Source of the DNA: JAPOUP01 sp965201085
Lineage (GTDB): Bacteria > Pseudomonadota > Alphaproteobacteria > Rhodobacterales > Rhodobacteraceae
Reading direction: 5' to 3'
Length of the DNA: 64,000 nucleotides
Assembly: GCA_965201085.1 (NCBI GenBank)
Contig: CBDAVS010000016.1
Span: 620,001 to 684,000 of the forward strand
Every line of letters begins with the position of its first letter. Position 1 is the stretch's first letter. Below the pieces are notes generated by a model, which saw only the letters and a program-made list of their open reading frames with translations, was not told where the DNA came from and ran no database searches. Positions 1 through 8,681 of this stretch are shown piece by piece. The position numbers were made by a program, and so were the translations under genes.

Positions 1-208
1 CCTCCTCGGTCTCCGGCAGGTTCTCCCGACCGCGTTGTTGACCGAGTGCCGCGAGGTTCAGATCCTTCGCTATTCGGCCCTTGTCGATGTCCGGAAACAC
101 TTCGGATGACGAAATGAATTCGTCGGAACGAAAAATATCCGCCAGTTTACTGAGCATTATGGCACTCGAATCGCCAAACCACTTGGAAGTCCCGACCGCC
201 GAATGCAT
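1..208 (-). CDS. partial unknown protein running off the left edge
   Basis: An open frame on the minus strand reads out of the window with no stop codon. It can start at an ATG at 208 or at a second ATG at 157; the second gives a protein beginning MLSKLADIFRSDEF. Only about 52 to 69 residues are visible and they are charged and hydrophilic, with no domain I recognise. An IS5-family copy lies about 60 bases upstream of the earlier start, so it may have separated this gene from its promoter. The function is unknown. Confidence 0.4.
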   Translation of the reverse strand, partial: MHSAVGTSKWFGDSSAIMLSKLADIFRSDEFISSSEVFPDIDKGRIAKDLNLAALGQQRGRENLPETEE

Positions 209-268
209 TCGCAGTCTATCCGACCGTGAATCTGTTAGAGTTTGAATCATAAGTCACTGATATCATTA

Positions 269-1197
269 AACTATTGTTTTTCATGGAGTTGACGCCCTCG
301 CCACCCGCCTGAGCAGGAACCGGCAGGCGGCCAGCTGCGCCCATGCCAGCGAGTTCTCACTGAGCCTTTCGTAATCTTTCGACAGGCGGCGGCACCGGCC
401 CATCCAGGCGAAGGTCCGCTCCACCACCCAGCGGCGGTAGAGAACCGTGAACCCTTTGACATTCTTCGGTTTTTCGACGATCCTGATCACGTCCGGCAAC
501 CCCATCCCCTCAAGCCGGTCCCGCAGCTTCGGACCCGCGTAGCCACCGTCGGCGAACAGCCTACACACCGTGGGCACCGTCTCCAGCAGCTTCGCGATCA
601 GGTCCGGTGCGCCGTCCCGGTCCTGGATGTTGGCGGTGTGAACCGTCATGACGATCGGTGTGCCGTCGGCGTCCACGATCAGGTGCCTTTTCCTCCCCTT
701 CACCTTCTTCCCGGCGTCGTAGCCGCGGGGCCCGCCGCTCTCCGTGGTCTTCACCGACTGGCTGTCGATCGAGGCGGCGGTCGGCTCCGCGGAGCGCCCC
801 GAACACCGCCGCGCGAGGTCCCGGAGACGATGCACGAGACGCTCCAGGAGCCCGCTCCGCCGCCATGCGTAAAAATAGTTCTGGACGGTGGAAAACGGTG
901 GATATCCAGAGGGTAACGCGCGCCACTGGCATCCCGTGGACAGGATATACTGGACCGCGTCGAACACCGACCGAAGGTCGACCTCGCGCGGCCGTCCCAT
1001 CCTTCCCTGCTTCGGCAGCATCGGCTCGATGATGGTCCATTCGGCGTCGGTCAGATCGTTTTGACTGTGGTCGTCCGGGCGCTTATGGAGCTGTTGGGTG
1101 GTCCTGTTCCAGGGCATGGCGATCTCCGGATTTGGTTGCTTTCACCAACCGGAATGCCACATCCTGCGGGACCACTCAACTTATGGAACAAACTCTT
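269..1197 (-). mobile_element. IS5-family insertion sequence
   Basis: The element contains one intact transposase gene on the minus strand. TTA trinucleotides at 266-268 and 1198-1200 fit a YTAR-type target with a short duplication, as in the IS427-like part of the IS5 family. The ends are only weakly alike: both inner ends read toward AGTTGA after a T-rich run, with small gaps. The family assignment is safe from the transposase, but the boundaries are my best reading and could move by several bases. The element sits between the unknown partial gene and the pheS leader. Confidence 0.6.
281..1117 (-). CDS. IS5-family DDE transposase
   Basis: This 278-residue single-frame transposase is the normal length for the IS5 family. 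The N-terminal part (about residues 20-100) carries the helical domain with LTDAEW and GCQWRALP, typical of these enzymes. The DDE catalytic core follows: the first Asp in SIDSQSVK, the second in FADGGYAG, and the Glu in VVERTFAW. The KGRKRHL segment between them is also family-typical. All three catalytic residues are present and no frame break is seen, so this copy could be active, unlike the IS30 and IS481 copies elsewhere in the window. It would cut and rejoin the element ends at a short TA-containing target. Confidence 0.93.
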   Translation of the reverse strand: MPWNRTTQQLHKRPDDHSQNDLTDAEWTIIEPMLPKQGRMGRPREVDLRSVFDAVQYILSTGCQWRALPSGYPPFSTVQNYFYAWRRSGLLERLVHRLRDLARRCSGRSAEPTAASIDSQSVKTTESGGPRGYDAGKKVKGRKRHLIVDADGTPIVMTVHTANIQDRDGAPDLIAKLLETVPTVCRLFADGGYAGPKLRDRLEGMGLPDVIRIVEKPKNVKGFTVLYRRWVVERTFAWMGRCRRLSKDYERLSENSLAWAQLAACRFLLRRVARASTP

Positions 1198-1613
1198 AGA
1201 CGGGAACCCCGTTCGGGTCAACCGCCATTGGCCGGTCCCGAGGAACGGGGCCGCCCCGTTTACGACCGTTCCGCGGCGGGTCGCGGAACGGTATCGGATA
1301 TGGGCAGATCCTTGGCGAGCGCCGCTCATCGGTATAGCAGCCGCTCCGTCAATGTGTCTGGGCGACCGGCCTGTGTTACCAGGAACGGATCGCATCCAAC
1401 AGCTTCACTGCTGTGGGACTCCATCGGTAGCGGGTATGCCACCGCTGGAGTCGAAGTCCCGTTCGGACCAGCGGATACGAGATCCTCCAAACCTATCCGG
1501 TCCTGAAATCCCTTCGTAAATCCAAGCCTGGGCGTGGCGGTGGGATTCGGCATCGGGTTGCAAACAGGTAAGGTGGCCGGTAGCACATCCGTGCTTAATT
1601 CGGAGTGACATTC
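1198..1613 (+). other. pheS leader region with a strong hairpin
   Basis: I see no gene in this stretch. It contains a perfect 11-bp stem at 1265-1292 (ACCGTTCCGCG paired with CGCGGAACGGT, 6-base loop). The hairpin has no T run after it, so it is not a classical terminator; it could be a leader structure or a trace of an older element end. The pheST promoter presumably lies here, but I cannot place it. Confidence 0.3.
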
Positions 1614-2693
1614 ATGGATGGCCTGAGGGAGCGATACCTCGCCGCGATCGCGGCGGCCCCGAACGAGGTGGCGCTGGAGGAACTGCGTTTGCGGGCTCTC
1701 GGAAGGAAGGGCGAAATCAGCCTGAAAATGCGCGAACTCGGAAAGATGTCTCCCGTAGAACGAAAGGTGGCTGGCCCGAGATTCAACGCCCTGAAGAAAG
1801 AGATCGCCTCCGCACTCGACGCAAGAAAGAGCGCCCTAGCGGATGCCGCGCTGGAGGAGAGACTGAAATCGGAATGGCTGGACGTTACGCTTCCGGCGCG
1901 TACCCGTGCGGTGGGAACGGTGCATCCGGTGTCGCAGGTCACCGAAGAGGTGACGGCCGTGTTCGCGGATATGGGTTTCGCCGTGGCGGAGGGACCGCAG
2001 GTCGAGACCGACTGGCATAACTTCGATGCCCTGAACATACCGGCCGAACATCCAACACGCACGGAAATGGACACGTTCTACATGACATGCGCCGAGGGCC
2101 ACGAACATCCGCCCCACGTCATGCGTACCCATACCTCTCCCGTTCAGATCCGTGCGATGAAACGACTGGGCGCACCGCTCAGGGTCATCTGCCCCGGACG
2201 GGTATATCGGGCGGATTACGATCAGACCCATACGCCGATGTTTCATCAGATCGAAGGACTGGCCGTCGACAGGGATGTATCGATGGCCAACCTGAAATGG
2301 TGTCTGGAGGAGTTCTGCAGAGCGTTTTTCGAAGTGGATCAGGTGGAACTGCGGTTCCGCGCGTCGCATTTTCCTTTTACCGAGCCTTCCGCAGAGGTCG
2401 ATCTTCGCTGCTGCTGGGAAGATGGACGGCTCAAGGTGGGTGAAGGTGACGACTGGATGGAGATCCTCGGCTCCGGAATGGTGCATCCCAAAGTGCTGAA
2501 AGCGGGTGGAATCGATCCCGACCGATGGCAGGGTTTCGCCTTCGGGATCGGAATCGACCGGCTGGCGATGCTGAAATACGGAATGCCCGATCTCAGGGCG
2601 TTCTTTGACAGCGACCTGCGTTGGCTCAAGCACTACGGCTTCACCGCTTTGGAAGTACCTAACCTGCACGGGGGGCTGTCGCGGCCCGCATGA
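1614..2693 (+). CDS. pheS: phenylalanyl-tRNA synthetase alpha subunit
   Basis: The alpha subunit of the heterotetrameric synthetase holds the catalytic site that charges tRNA-Phe with phenylalanine in the cytoplasm. The 359-residue product has an N-terminal coiled-coil arm (about residues 1-90) and then the class II core: TEMDTFY, the motif 2 region FHQIEGLAVD, and motif 3 in FAFGIGIDRLAMLKYG near the C-terminus. I chose the ATG at 1614 because GGAG lies 8 bases upstream; a GTG at 1605 would place that sequence inside the gene. pheT follows after a 180-base gap, which is longer than usual for this operon. The usual upstream neighbours infC, rpmI and rplT are absent. Confidence 0.96.
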   Translation: MDGLRERYLAAIAAAPNEVALEELRLRALGRKGEISLKMRELGKMSPVERKVAGPRFNALKKEIASALDARKSALADAALEERLKSEWLDVTLPARTRAVGTVHPVSQVTEEVTAVFADMGFAVAEGPQVETDWHNFDALNIPAEHPTRTEMDTFYMTCAEGHEHPPHVMRTHTSPVQIRAMKRLGAPLRVICPGRVYRADYDQTHTPMFHQIEGLAVDRDVSMANLKWCLEEFCRAFFEVDQVELRFRASHFPFTEPSAEVDLRCCWEDGRLKVGEGDDWMEILGSGMVHPKVLKAGGIDPDRWQGFAFGIGIDRLAMLKYGMPDLRAFFDSDLRWLKHYGFTALEVPNLHGGLSRPA

Positions 2694-2873
2694 CAAGCCG
2701 GAGCGGCGCGTCGTTATGGAAAGAACTACGGAGAGCGGAATGGTATCGAACAGATCATTCGGTTGCCGAAAACCCGATGGGCAGCGCAGCCGGTCCGCGG
2801 CGACCATGGGTTTCCTTCAGCGCAATGGGTGGATAGCCGCCGCCGAATACCAAAAAGCGCCGGGAACGGTTTC

Positions 2874-5276
2874 ATGAAATTCACGCTTTCCTGGCTGGGT
2901 GACCATCTGGAGACCGATGTGACGGTGGACCGGGTCGCGGAAGCCCTCACGGATCTGGGCCTGGAGGTCGAGCAGGTCTTCAATCCATCCGAACGGCTCT
3001 CGGGCTTCACCGTGGGACGTGTAAAATATACCGTCCAGCATCCTGACGCGGACCGGCTCCGTGTCTGTACGGTCGAGACCGATGAGGGCGATAGAACGAT
3101 CGTCTGCGGTGCGCCGAATGCGCGGGACGGCATCCATGTCGTGGTCGCGAAGCCGGGAACCTACATTCCCGGAATAGAGACGACCATTCAGGTCGGAAAG
3201 ATTCGCGGCGTCGAGAGTCATGGCATGATGTGCTCCGAGCGGGAGCTGGAGCTTTCGGACGAACATGACGGAATCATCGAACTTTCGGGTGAACCGACGG
3301 TCGGGACGAAGTTCGTCGATTGGCTCGCGCGGAACGATCCGAAACTGGTCGATCCGATGATCGAAATCGCCATCACGCCGAACAGACCCGACGCATTGGG
3401 TGTTCGCAGCATCGCCCGGGATCTGGCGGCAAGGAACCTCGGAAAGCTCAAGCCCTACAAAGTCCGCGGAATAGACGCCCGGTTCGAGAGTTCGACCCGC
3501 GTTAAAATCGACGAAGACCTGAAGGAAAGAGGTTGTCCATTATTTGCGGGACGCCAGATTCGGGGCGTGACCAACGGGCCGAGCCCTGATTGGCTACGAG
3601 CGCGGCTCCGTTCGATCGGGCTTCGCCCGATCTCAGCCCTTGTCGACATAACCAACTACCTCACCTACGACATGAACCGTCCCCTTCATGTCTTCGACGC
3701 CGATATCGTCAACGGAGATCTGCGTATTCACTATATCACCGAACCGACCACGCTTCGGGCGCTGGACGATCGGGAATATACGCTGCGGCAGGGCATGATC
3801 GCCATCTCCGACGATCTCGGCCCGGAGTCGATCGCAGGGGTCATGGGTGGTGCCCGTTCCGGCTGTACGGACAAAACCGTGAACGTTTTTCTCGAAAGCG
3901 CTCTCTGGGATCCGGTGACTACCGCGGCAACCGGTCGAAGACTGAAGATCGCTTCGGATGCCAGATATCGGTTCGAACGGGGCGTGGATCCCGAATTCAC
4001 GCTGCCGGGACTTGATGCCGGCACCAGGATGATCCTCGACATCTGCGGTGGCGAGGCGTCCGATCTGGTTATGGATGGAGCCGTACCCGATACCGACCGC
4101 AGCTATCGGCTCGACACCGATAGGGTGAAATCGCTGGTCGGTATGGAAATCCCTGAACAGGCCCAGCGCACCACGCTGGAAGCGTTGGGATTTCGAATGG
4201 ACGGAGATCGGGTACATCCTCCTTCCTGGCGACCGGATGTGCGGGGTGAAGCGGATTTGGTCGAGGAAGTGGCCCGAATCGCCTCGCTGACGGAACTCAA
4301 AGGCGTTCCCATGCCAAGGCCCAAAGTCGGAGTCCCGAAACCGGTGCTTACCGTCAGGCAGCGTCGGGAAAGCGCCGCCCGCCGTATATGCGCATCGCTT
4401 GGCTACCACGAATGTGTGACGTATTCGTTCATCGAAGAGGCCGCTGCCCATCTATTCGGTGGCGGGTCCGACGCGACGAAGCTCGAAAACCCGATTTCCA
4501 GCGAAATGAGTCACTTGCGGCCTGACCTGCTGCCGAGCCTTCTTCGGGCGGCGGGGCGCAACCAGGCGCGGGGTATTGTGGATTTCGGTCTCTTTGAGGT
4601 TGGACCGGTATTCCACGGGGGCGAACCCGGAGAGGAATTCCTCCAGATAGGTGGGATCCTGGTCGGTCATACCGGGCCCAAGGATGTGCACGCGTCACGT
4701 CGGGGGGTGGAAATCTTTGACGTCAAGGCCGATGTGGACACCATTCTTGCCGCGCTGAATGCGCCCGCGAAGACGCAGATCCTACGCGGTGGCGCTGAAT
4801 GGTGGCATCCGGGACGGCATGGAAGCATTCAACTCGGACCCAGAAAGATACTGGCTGTGTTCGGAGAGATTCATCCCCGAGTGCTGCGAAGCCTGGACGT
4901 AATGGGCCCGGTCGTCGGTTTTTCGGTCTGGCCCGATGAGGTCCCCGAGCGGCGGCGCAATGTTACGACCCGGGCGGCTTTGACGATCCGTGACCTTCAG
5001 GCGGTGGAGCGAGATTTCGCATTCGTCGTTGATACCGGTGTGGAGGCCCAGACGGTGGTGAATGCCGCCAAGGCCGCCGACAGGGAGCTGGTCGAGGATG
5101 TCAGGGTCTTCGACGAATTCGTTGGGTCCGATCTGGGTGAAGGAAAGAAATCCCTGGCGATCACGGTTCGGCTTCAACCCGTGCAACAGACACTTACCGA
5201 CGGGAGGATCGAGGCGGTCAGTGCGAAAATTGTTGAAATGGTCGGCAAAGCCACCGACGGGATTCTGCGCATGTAG
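2874..5276 (+). CDS. pheT: phenylalanyl-tRNA synthetase beta subunit
   Basis: This 800-residue product is the normal length for PheT, the partner of PheS that provides editing and tRNA binding. It opens with MKFTLSWL, the standard start of the family. It then shows a tRNA-binding OB-type domain (about residues 40-150), the B3/B4 editing and B5 domains in the middle, and a C-terminal anticodon-binding (FDX-ACB) domain ending in LTDGRIEAV. The frame is open for 37 codons upstream, but those residues are not family-like, so the ATG at 2874 is preferred. It appears intact. Confidence 0.96.
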   Translation: MKFTLSWLGDHLETDVTVDRVAEALTDLGLEVEQVFNPSERLSGFTVGRVKYTVQHPDADRLRVCTVETDEGDRTIVCGAPNARDGIHVVVAKPGTYIPGIETTIQVGKIRGVESHGMMCSERELELSDEHDGIIELSGEPTVGTKFVDWLARNDPKLVDPMIEIAITPNRPDALGVRSIARDLAARNLGKLKPYKVRGIDARFESSTRVKIDEDLKERGCPLFAGRQIRGVTNGPSPDWLRARLRSIGLRPISALVDITNYLTYDMNRPLHVFDADIVNGDLRIHYITEPTTLRALDDREYTLRQGMIAISDDLGPESIAGVMGGARSGCTDKTVNVFLESALWDPVTTAATGRRLKIASDARYRFERGVDPEFTLPGLDAGTRMILDICGGEASDLVMDGAVPDTDRSYRLDTDRVKSLVGMEIPEQAQRTTLEALGFRMDGDRVHPPSWRPDVRGEADLVEEVARIASLTELKGVPMPRPKVGVPKPVLTVRQRRESAARRICASLGYHECVTYSFIEEAAAHLFGGGSDATKLENPISSEMSHLRPDLLPSLLRAAGRNQARGIVDFGLFEVGPVFHGGEPGEEFLQIGGILVGHTGPKDVHASRRGVEIFDVKADVDTILAALNAPAKTQILRGGAEWWHPGRHGSIQLGPRKILAVFGEIHPRVLRSLDVMGPVVGFSVWPDEVPERRRNVTTRAALTIRDLQAVERDFAFVVDTGVEAQTVVNAAKAADRELVEDVRVFDEFVGSDLGEGKKSLAITVRLQPVQQTLTDGRIEAVSAKIVEMVGKATDGILRM

Positions 5277-5380
5277 ATCGAGGACCGGCACCTGAAATGG
5301 CGATGCGGTCTCGGGCCCGATGGTGAAAGCCAAGGATCAGGTCCCGCGACAGGTGCCGGAACCCGAAGCGGGTTCTTGGG

Positions 5381-6067
5381 ATGGAAAGAGAGCGCCGATT
5401 GCATAGATTCCAGAATCGGCAGTCCGCCGGTGCGGCGCTGGCGAAAGCGGTTGACGCCCTGCAGCTCCCGAGTCCGGTCGTGCTCGCCCTCCCGCGAGGT
5501 GGAGTGCCGGTGGCGATGCCGATAGCGAACACGCTCAACGCACCGCTTGACCTGATCATGGTTCGAAAGATCGGAGCGCCGGGCCAACCTGAACTTGCGG
5601 CGGGAGCGGTCGTGAGTGGAACCATGCCCCAAACGGTTTGGAATGAAGACGTACTTCGCGGCTTTGGACTCGGCAGGACGGATCTTGCCAAAGAGGTCGA
5701 CTCGCAGCTGGCGGTAATCACCGAACGACACCGGACCTACCTGCAGGGACGTGCGCCGATTGAAGTGGACGGACACGATGTCGTTCTCGTTGACGATGGC
5801 ATCGCGACCGGTGCGACGGCAAAGGCCGCGATAAAAGGTCTGCTACAACGGGTTCCCGCAAGCGTAACGCTGGCCGTCCCTGTGGCTCCCTCAGGCACCG
5901 CTGTTAAATTCAGGAAACTGGTCGACAGGTTTCTTTGCCTGGCATCGCCCGAACCGTTCTTTGCGGTCGGGCAAGGCTATTGGGATTTCACACAGACCAG
6001 CGATGCCGAAGTAATCACCCACCTGCGCGAAGCGGCTGAACGGGCTGGAACTGGAGGAAGGGAATGA
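5381..6067 (+). CDS. phosphoribosyltransferase-domain protein
   Basis: This 228-residue protein has the PRPP-binding signature of type I phosphoribosyltransferases in VVLVDDGIATGATAKA (about residues 134-149). An N-terminal ALPRGGVPVA loop and MVRKIGAPGQPELAAGA complete the fold. Free-standing proteins of this kind are widespread and their substrate is usually unknown, so I do not assign a pathway. The stop codon overlaps the ATG of the broken ytoQ gene as ATGA, so the two were translated as a pair. The start at 5381 fits the family length. The gene looks intact although its operon partner is destroyed. Confidence 0.85.
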   Translation: MERERRLHRFQNRQSAGAALAKAVDALQLPSPVVLALPRGGVPVAMPIANTLNAPLDLIMVRKIGAPGQPELAAGAVVSGTMPQTVWNEDVLRGFGLGRTDLAKEVDSQLAVITERHRTYLQGRAPIEVDGHDVVLVDDGIATGATAKAAIKGLLQRVPASVTLAVPVAPSGTAVKFRKLVDRFLCLASPEPFFAVGQGYWDFTQTSDAEVITHLREAAERAGTGGRE

Positions 6068-6327
6068 TACTCAAGGTCTATCTGTCAGGAGAGATTCACA
6101 CTGACTGGCGCGAGCGGATTGTCGAAGCCGCGAAAGGTCTGGATATACGCTTCAGTGGCCCCGTTACCGATCATGACGCTTCGGATGATTGCGGCGTCGC
6201 CATTCTCGGTGCTGAAGCGGACAGATTCCGACACGACCGATAGGGCGCGACCGACAATGCGATACAGACCCGCAAAGGCATTGAGGACGCGGATATCATC
6301 GTTGTTCGTTTTGGCGTAAAATGCGTG
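6064..6327 (+). pseudogene. truncated ytoQ-family gene
   Basis: The frame begins MILKVYLSGEIHTDWRERI, matching the start of YtoQ-family proteins, and keeps FSGPVTDHD and AILG. A TAG at 6241-6243 stops it after 59 residues. The same frame continues past this stop with TRKGIEDADIIVVRFG, also a YtoQ segment. It ends abruptly at 6327, where the left inverted repeat of an IS30-family copy begins. I do not find the remaining C-terminal half on the other side of the IS. It starts inside the stop codon of the phosphoribosyltransferase gene. The role of YtoQ is not established. Confidence 0.75.
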
Positions 6328-7653
6328 CCCCTGTTCCACCCTGATGTGCAACACCTTTCGTAGCGGGTTTCTCCCGGGTCGGCGCAGCATGTTGCGAATC
6401 GGCCAGGCAGCGGCGACAGTCCCGGTGTGTTGGGCACCGGAGACAGCCATGCCATCCGGCTACCGCCACCTGACCCATCCCGAAAGATGCCGGATATACG
6501 CCCTGGGGAAAAGCGGACTTTCGCAGGGAGCGATCGCCCGACAGCCCGGGCATCGCCCCTCCGTGATATCGCGGGAGATACGTCGCAACAGCGGGGACCG
6601 GGGCTACCGGCACGCCCAGGCGCGGCGCAGGGCGGAAGAGCGGCGGCGTGCGGCCTCCCCGGCTCCCGGGAAGCTGACGCCGGAGCGCTGGGCGAAGGTC
6701 ACGGAGAGGCTGGGGGAGGGGTGAAGTCCTGAACGGATTTCCGGCCGGCTGCGGCTGGAGGACCCGGGGATGGCGGGCAGGCGGCGGATCTACGGCCGCA
6801 TCCGGGCCGGCAGCGGGAACGGCGGCGGGCTCCGGAAACACCTCCGGCGGCGTGGAAAGAAGCCGGACCGGCGGGGCGGCCGCCACTCGGGCCGGGGTCA
6901 CATCCCCGGCCGGGTGGACATCTCCGGGCGGCCCGCTGGGGTGGAGGCGAAGGAGCGGACCGGTGACCGGGAGGCGGACACGGTGATCGGAAAGGCGCAC
7001 GGCGGCGCGGTGGTGTCCCTGGTGGACCGGGCCTCGAAACAGCCGCTTCCACGGAGGGTTGACCGCCGGAAAGCGGATGTGGTCGGGAAAGCGATGGTCG
7101 ACATGCCCGGGTCGTCCGGCGCTCCGGTGCACACGGTCACCGCCGATAACGGAAAGGGGTTCGGCGGTGGCGGAGGCGCTGGAGGCGGCCTTTTCCTTCG
7201 CCCGCCCGTACCACTCCTGGGAGCGCGGGCTGAACGGGCACACGAACGCACTTCCGCGCCGGTATCTCCCGAAGGGCACGGACCTGCGCAAGGTGACGGA
7301 CAGGGAGGTGCGGGAGGTGCGGGACATCCTGAACGCGCGTCCGCGCAGGTCCCTCGGCTACCTCACGCCGGCGGAGGCGCTGCGGCGGGCCCGGCCTCCC
7401 TGAGCCGACCGTTCCGTCGGCTGACGGGAAAAGGGGAAAACCAGCCAGGCGCGGGGGCCTGCACCGCCGCGGGAGCGGGATTACGCTCCGGATCGACGGG
7501 ACTTTCGCCGTCCGGGACGCCGCATCGGGTGGTCTGGGGACGGAATCCGCCACCAATCGGCCCTTTGCGGGGCGTTCCTACGCATGGGCTCCGCCCCTCG
7601 CTGCGGAAACGCTCCGCAAAGGGCCGGTGTCGCACTTCGGACTGGAAGTGGGG
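6328..7653 (+). mobile_element. IS30-family copy A
   Basis: The ends are matched 28-bp inverted repeats at 6328-6355 and 7626-7653. The left end closes with GTGCAACACC and the right end opens with GGTGTCGCACTTCGG; the same repeats bound copy C at 62905-63951. The transposase inside is broken. The element truncates the ytoQ pseudogene on its left. I see no clear target duplication, which fits either the short duplications of this family or later rearrangement. Confidence 0.8.
6449..7403 (+). pseudogene. decayed IS30-family transposase
   Basis: The start MPSGYRHLTHPERC and the helix-turn-helix GLSQGAIARQPGHRP with ISREIRR are typical IS30 features. The frame stops at a TGA at 6722-6724, exactly where the family has a Trp codon (WSPEQV). 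It resumes from about 6725 with a catalytic Asp in READTVIGKAHGG and another in TADNGKGF. It then shifts frame near 7165 and ends with HSWERGLNGHTN and LPKGTDL. The catalytic Glu expected in the last block (N-E-H/N-TN) is Gly here, and the Glu after DNGK is also Gly. It is not functional. Confidence 0.85.
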
Positions 7654-7769
7654 TATCAAAATACCCCAAATTACCCATACGAAAGGTAGACGGTTATCGG
7701 CAGGAAATCAACATGGTTTTTCCGCGTCAGTCGGCGCGGTCCAGCCGGACTCCAAGCCGATGGGTATTT
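7654..7769. other. short non-coding junction between two IS copies
   Basis: This 116-base stretch separates the right end of IS30 copy A from the left end of an ISNCY fragment. I see no gene, and it does not restore the ytoQ gene. Confidence 0.3.
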
Positions 7770-8535
7770 TGCGTCCGCCAGAAAATCGCCAAGTAGCGGA
7801 TTTTTCGTGATGGATGAAGGAATCCGCCTTGCGGGGAATCACCGGATACGGCGGTCAGGGGTGGGTTCGTCACCATATGCCGAGGAATCCGCCGATCCTC
7901 CACCCGGGAGGCCCCGATGCGCAGGGTTCACGACCCCCGGCGGAGGCCCGGTGCCCCCGACATCATGAAGATCGGGTTGGACGTGAAGGCGCGGGACGAC
8001 GTCCCGGCGATCCCGCGCGGCGTTCTGGATCCCCGTGGCGACGGGGTATCCCGAAGGCGGCTGTCTGGACCATCCCGGTCCCCGGTGTCGTCAGGCGGGG
8101 CCCCGGCCGCGGAACCTGGAGGACGGGTGCCGGACGATCCGGCGGAGGCCGGGTCGCGGATCATGGGACGGGGACGGATGCGGGTACGGATGCCGGTGGC
8201 TGGCGGACAGCGTGCCGCTTCCCGCGCCGGAGCTTCCGGCGGAGGTTGGAAGAACGGTCATCGAATGGGGCCATGGGGTGGCCGGAAAAGTCTGTCGCGC
8301 GTTGCACGGCCACCGTCATTTTTCCGTGGGTGGGACCGACGTCCAATGTCCGATGGACGGGAACCTTCCCATGGGCGCGGAGCGGCGCATGGTCCGCGAC
8401 GTGTCCCGGGTCCTCGAGGGGCCGGGGCCGCGGGGCTGGCGGCGGAGTGAATGCCTGTGCGGAAAGCACGGGAAAGGCGACCTCCGGGTGGCCGCGTCAC
8501 GGCTCGCCAACCCGCGTCCGAAGGACGTTGCGTCG
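7770..8535 (+). mobile_element. 5' fragment of an ISNCY-family element
   Basis: The left end (GCGTCCGCCAGAAAA) and the bases that follow match the left end of the fuller copy at 45570-47362. The transposase start MRRVHDPRRRPGAPDI is at 7917. Coding matches to the fuller copy run in two frames: PAELPAEVGR-type sequence, a GGTDVQCPMD block where the family has TDVHYPTD, and WRRSECLCGK. They end near SRLANPRPKDV at about 8530. The rest of the element, including its right end, is missing. No product is expected. Confidence 0.7.
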
Positions 8536-8681
8536 CGCTGGTCACTGGCTTCCACCCGATCCGGTGGCATATCCGGGCCAATCCCCCATGGTCACCCAAA
8601 TTGGGCGAAAAGCCGGTGCCGTCCGGCTCCGGCGGGGCGGCGGCCGTTCGCCGCCGCCCCGCCGCCCGGTGTCCGCCGCGC

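Noticed and set aside
1265..1292. Hairpin upstream of pheS as a Phe attenuator
   Set aside because: There is no leader peptide with Phe codons and no T run after the stem, so attenuation is not supported.
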